Shown here: piece after piece, positions 13,936 through 15,989 of the stretch
How positions within the stretch are numbered: position 1 is the first letter of the stretch
Layout: every line of letters starts with the position of its first letter
Assembly: GCA_937893125.1 (NCBI GenBank)
Contig: CALBHW010000055.1
Coordinates: forward strand, 1-15,989
DNA length: 15,989 bases
Source: an uncultured Clostridia bacterium
GTDB lineage: Bacteria > Bacillota > Clostridia > Christensenellales > UBA1242
Reading direction: 5' to 3'
Made by a program: the position numbers and the translations under genes
The notes under the pieces: model-generated
Seen by the model: only the letters and a program-made list of their open reading frames with translations
What the model was told of the DNA's origin: nothing
The model's database searches: none

Positions 13936-15717
13936 ATGGCAAGCAAGGACTACCTTTGGGATTTTAGTGATTATTTTAAGGATGAAGAAACTTACGAAAG
14001 GGCCTTTAAAGAGATTCAAAAAAGTTTGAAAGATTTTAAGAATTATGAAGGGAAGTTGGGGGACAAGAATACGCTTTTATCACTCTTAAGACTACTTGAA
14101 AAGTCATATTATGAGATTGATAAATTGTATGTTTACGCTCATTGTTTAAGCGATATGGATGTTAGAGATTCTAAAAATCAAGAGCGCTTAGCAAAAGTAC
14201 AAAAACTAGCGACCGACCATTCGGTCGAAACGGCGTATATCGCTCCAGAACTGACAAGTATGAGCGACGACTACTTGAACGAAATATATAAAGATAAAGA
14301 CTTTTCCGACTTTTCTTCTTTAATTCGTGATGTCATAAGAAATAAACCACACACTTTAAATAAGGATTGTGAGATGCTACTTTCAAATGTTGGCTCTTTT
14401 TCGGGCGACTTTCAAAAAAATATGTCTAGTTTTGGAAATGGAGATTTGAAATATAGAGATGTTTTAGACAAAAATGGAAAAAGGAAAAAATTGACACAAG
14501 CACTTATTTCTACTTATCTTCGTAGTAAAGATGATGTTCTTCGTCTCAATGCTTATAAGGAACGAATGATGGCCTATGGTAGATTTAACAATTTCCTTTC
14601 ATCTAATTATGTTGCAAGTGTAAAAAAAGATGTCTTTTTTGCAAAAGCAAGGCATTTTGATTCGGCGCTTGTTGGGTCTTGCTATATGGAAGAAGTTGAC
14701 AGAAAAGTGTATGAAAATTTAGTGCAAAACGTTGAGAAATATTTGCCACTAAACCAAGCATATTTTGTTGCGAAAAAGAAGGCTTTAAACTTAAAAAATT
14801 TTAGCCTAAGCGACATTTATTTTAATCCTTTTTCTAGTGCAAAAAAATATACTTTTGAAGAAGCGCTGAATGAAGTCGTAAGTGCACTTTCGGTCTTTGG
14901 CAAGGACTATACGGATTACATTCAAAAGATGGCGCATCAAAATATGATTGATGCCTATGAAAGACAAGGAAAGGTCGGCGGTGGCTATGAAATTATGGCA
15001 TCAAAATGTTCGCCTAGAATTCTACTTAATTTTACTGGAACGGCAAACGATGTTTCGACTCTTGCTCACGAACTAGGGCATGCAATGCACAGTGTTTATT
15101 CGGACAAATCTCAAAGCATTATAAACTCTTCTTACACGATTTTCTTGGCGGAAATTGCAAGCACGGTTAACGAAACGATTTTGAATGACTATATGCTTGA
15201 AAGAACGAGTAGCGAGAACGAAAAGGTTTTCTTTTTGAGCGAATTTTTGTCTACTTTTAATGCGACTGTTTTTAGACAAACGATGTTTGCAAATTTTGAG
15301 CAAATTATACACGAAAAGGTGGAACAGGACGAACCTGTGTCGGCGGATACACTAAACGAAACATATTTTGCGCTCGTCAAAAAATATTTTGGTAGGTCGG
15401 TCAAAATTTTGAATGAAGTAAAGTATGAATGGAGTCTAATCCCGCATTTTTATACGCCTTTTTATGTTTACAAATATGCAACTGGCTTAATTAGTGCTAT
15501 AAATATCGTGGAGAATTTGAGAACGAATAAAATTACGGTTGATGACTACAAAAAATTTCTTTCGAGCGGTTGCATAGATGACCCAATTTCGTTACTAAAA
15601 ATAGTAAAAGTGGATTTGACATCAAATGAGCCTTTTGATGTTGCATTCAATTATTTCAGGAATAAAATTGAACAATTTAAAAATTTGACTGATAAAAATA
15701 AGAAGGCAAAGAAATAA
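13936..15717 (+). CDS. pepF: Oligoendopeptidase F (M3 family)
   Basis: This cytoplasmic zinc metallopeptidase cleaves short peptides. The 593-residue product has the family length. The zinc site is HELGH (about 378-382) within DVSTLAHELGHAMHSVYS. The third ligand, Glu406, is in FLAEIASTVNE. A C-terminal HFYTPFYVYKYATG segment carries the conserved tyrosines of the active site. The helical N-terminal half (residues 1-200) matches the oligopeptidase F N-domain. I chose the ATG at 13936 because a perfect AAGGAG (13921-13926) lies 9 nt before it. The frame is open to a TTG at 13909, which would put that site inside the gene. The gene is monocistronic. The preceding 190 bp are A/T-rich and I see no confident promoter. 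Confidence 0.95.
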   Translation: MASKDYLWDFSDYFKDEETYERAFKEIQKSLKDFKNYEGKLGDKNTLLSLLRLLEKSYYEIDKLYVYAHCLSDMDVRDSKNQERLAKVQKLATDHSVETAYIAPELTSMSDDYLNEIYKDKDFSDFSSLIRDVIRNKPHTLNKDCEMLLSNVGSFSGDFQKNMSSFGNGDLKYRDVLDKNGKRKKLTQALISTYLRSKDDVLRLNAYKERMMAYGRFNNFLSSNYVASVKKDVFFAKARHFDSALVGSCYMEEVDRKVYENLVQNVEKYLPLNQAYFVAKKKALNLKNFSLSDIYFNPFSSAKKYTFEEALNEVVSALSVFGKDYTDYIQKMAHQNMIDAYERQGKVGGGYEIMASKCSPRILLNFTGTANDVSTLAHELGHAMHSVYSDKSQSIINSSYTIFLAEIASTVNETILNDYMLERTSSENEKVFFLSEFLSTFNATVFRQTMFANFEQIIHEKVEQDEPVSADTLNETYFALVKKYFGRSVKILNEVKYEWSLIPHFYTPFYVYKYATGLISAINIVENLRTNKITVDDYKKFLSSGCIDDPISLLKIVKVDLTSNEPFDVAFNYFRNKIEQFKNLTDKNKKAKK

Positions 15718-15769
15718 ACTATTATATGTTAGAATAAAGTCGTTTTGTATGCCACTTGTTGGACCTTTG

Positions 15770-15794
15770 CAAAAAAAAGAAATATGTTTTTTTG
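15770..15794 (+). terminator. Possible terminator after pepF
   Basis: CAAAAAAA (15770-15777) pairs with TTTTTTTG (15787-15794) around a 9-nt loop, 53 nt after the pepF stop. The stem is almost all A-T and would be weak. Confidence 0.35.
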
Positions 15795-15864
15795 AGTAAA
15801 TTGTAATTGTTAAGTTAGCGACCTAAAATTTTTTTAAAAAAATAAAAAAATCTTTAAAATTTTA

Positions 15865-15893
15865 TTGACATTCCAAATAAACTTTGCTAACAT
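15865..15893 (+). promoter_or_regulatory. Promoter for tRNA-Asn
   Basis: A perfect TTGACA (15865-15870), a 17-nt spacer and TAACAT (15888-15893) preceded by TG and one base (extended -10) form a strong promoter. The predicted start is about 15900, giving a roughly 25-nt precursor leader before the tRNA. Confidence 0.8.
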
Positions 15894-15924
15894 AATAAAG
15901 CATTTAAGATTTAAGTGCATATAA

Positions 15925-15989
<65 letters not shown>

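Overview
The window comes from an AT-rich, low-GC Gram-positive-type bacterium (Bacillota, most likely an uncultured clostridial lineage). The evidence is the base composition, a DivIVA-domain protein, a MazF of the EndoA type, a YtaF/MntP-like membrane protein, YigZ, RlmCD-type methyltransferase and oligoendopeptidase F. TGA, TAA and TAG are all used as stops, so the standard bacterial code applies. No phage or plasmid genes and no transposase are visible. Most content is ordinary chromosomal housekeeping.

Layout. (1) 1-1340: phased T-tract repeats (1-102), then glf (UDP-galactopyranose mutase) on the minus strand with its own promoter. (2) 1572-3453: a two-gene operon with a double-zinc-ribbon TM2 membrane protein and mnmA, closed by a hairpin. 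(3) 3567-4232: a 26-bp dyad and a YtaF/MntP-like membrane protein. (4) 4471-6981: an operon of a membrane-anchored XRE regulator, yigZ, recX and acpS, ending at a hairpin. (5) 7105-7755: a 59-codon orphan and a MazF-family RNase with no recognisable antitoxin beside it. (6) 8021-9295: an RlmCD/TrmA-family rRNA methyltransferase. (7) 9542-11301: lgt plus a DivIVA-domain gene, ending at a strong bidirectional terminator shared with a convergent unknown gene. (8) 11421-12466: that unknown minus-strand gene. (9) 12489-12636: a GC-rich element that folds into a compact four-way junction. (10) 12709-13745: an ArsP_2-type metal efflux permease. (11) 13936-15717: pepF. (12) 15865-15989: an extended -10 promoter and tRNA-Asn, cut by the window end.

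Two signals stand out. First, at least six operon-leading genes (1607, 4549, 8036, 9577, 12744 on plus and 12431 on minus) lack a Shine-Dalgarno site. Each instead has a -10 box ending 6 or 7 nt before the ATG, usually with a -35 box 16-17 nt further up, which predicts leaderless mRNAs. Other genes in the same window (glf, yigZ, recX, acpS, mazF, pepF) keep good ribosome binding sites, so two initiation modes seem to coexist. Second, the 12.5-kb element is a GC-rich island in AT-rich DNA. It has an 11-bp closing stem and three internal hairpins, one with a GNRA loop. Two G-U pairs form only if the plus strand is the RNA. It may be an undescribed structured RNA or a palindromic mobile element.

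I see no complete novel multi-gene system such as a defence island or biosynthetic cluster.
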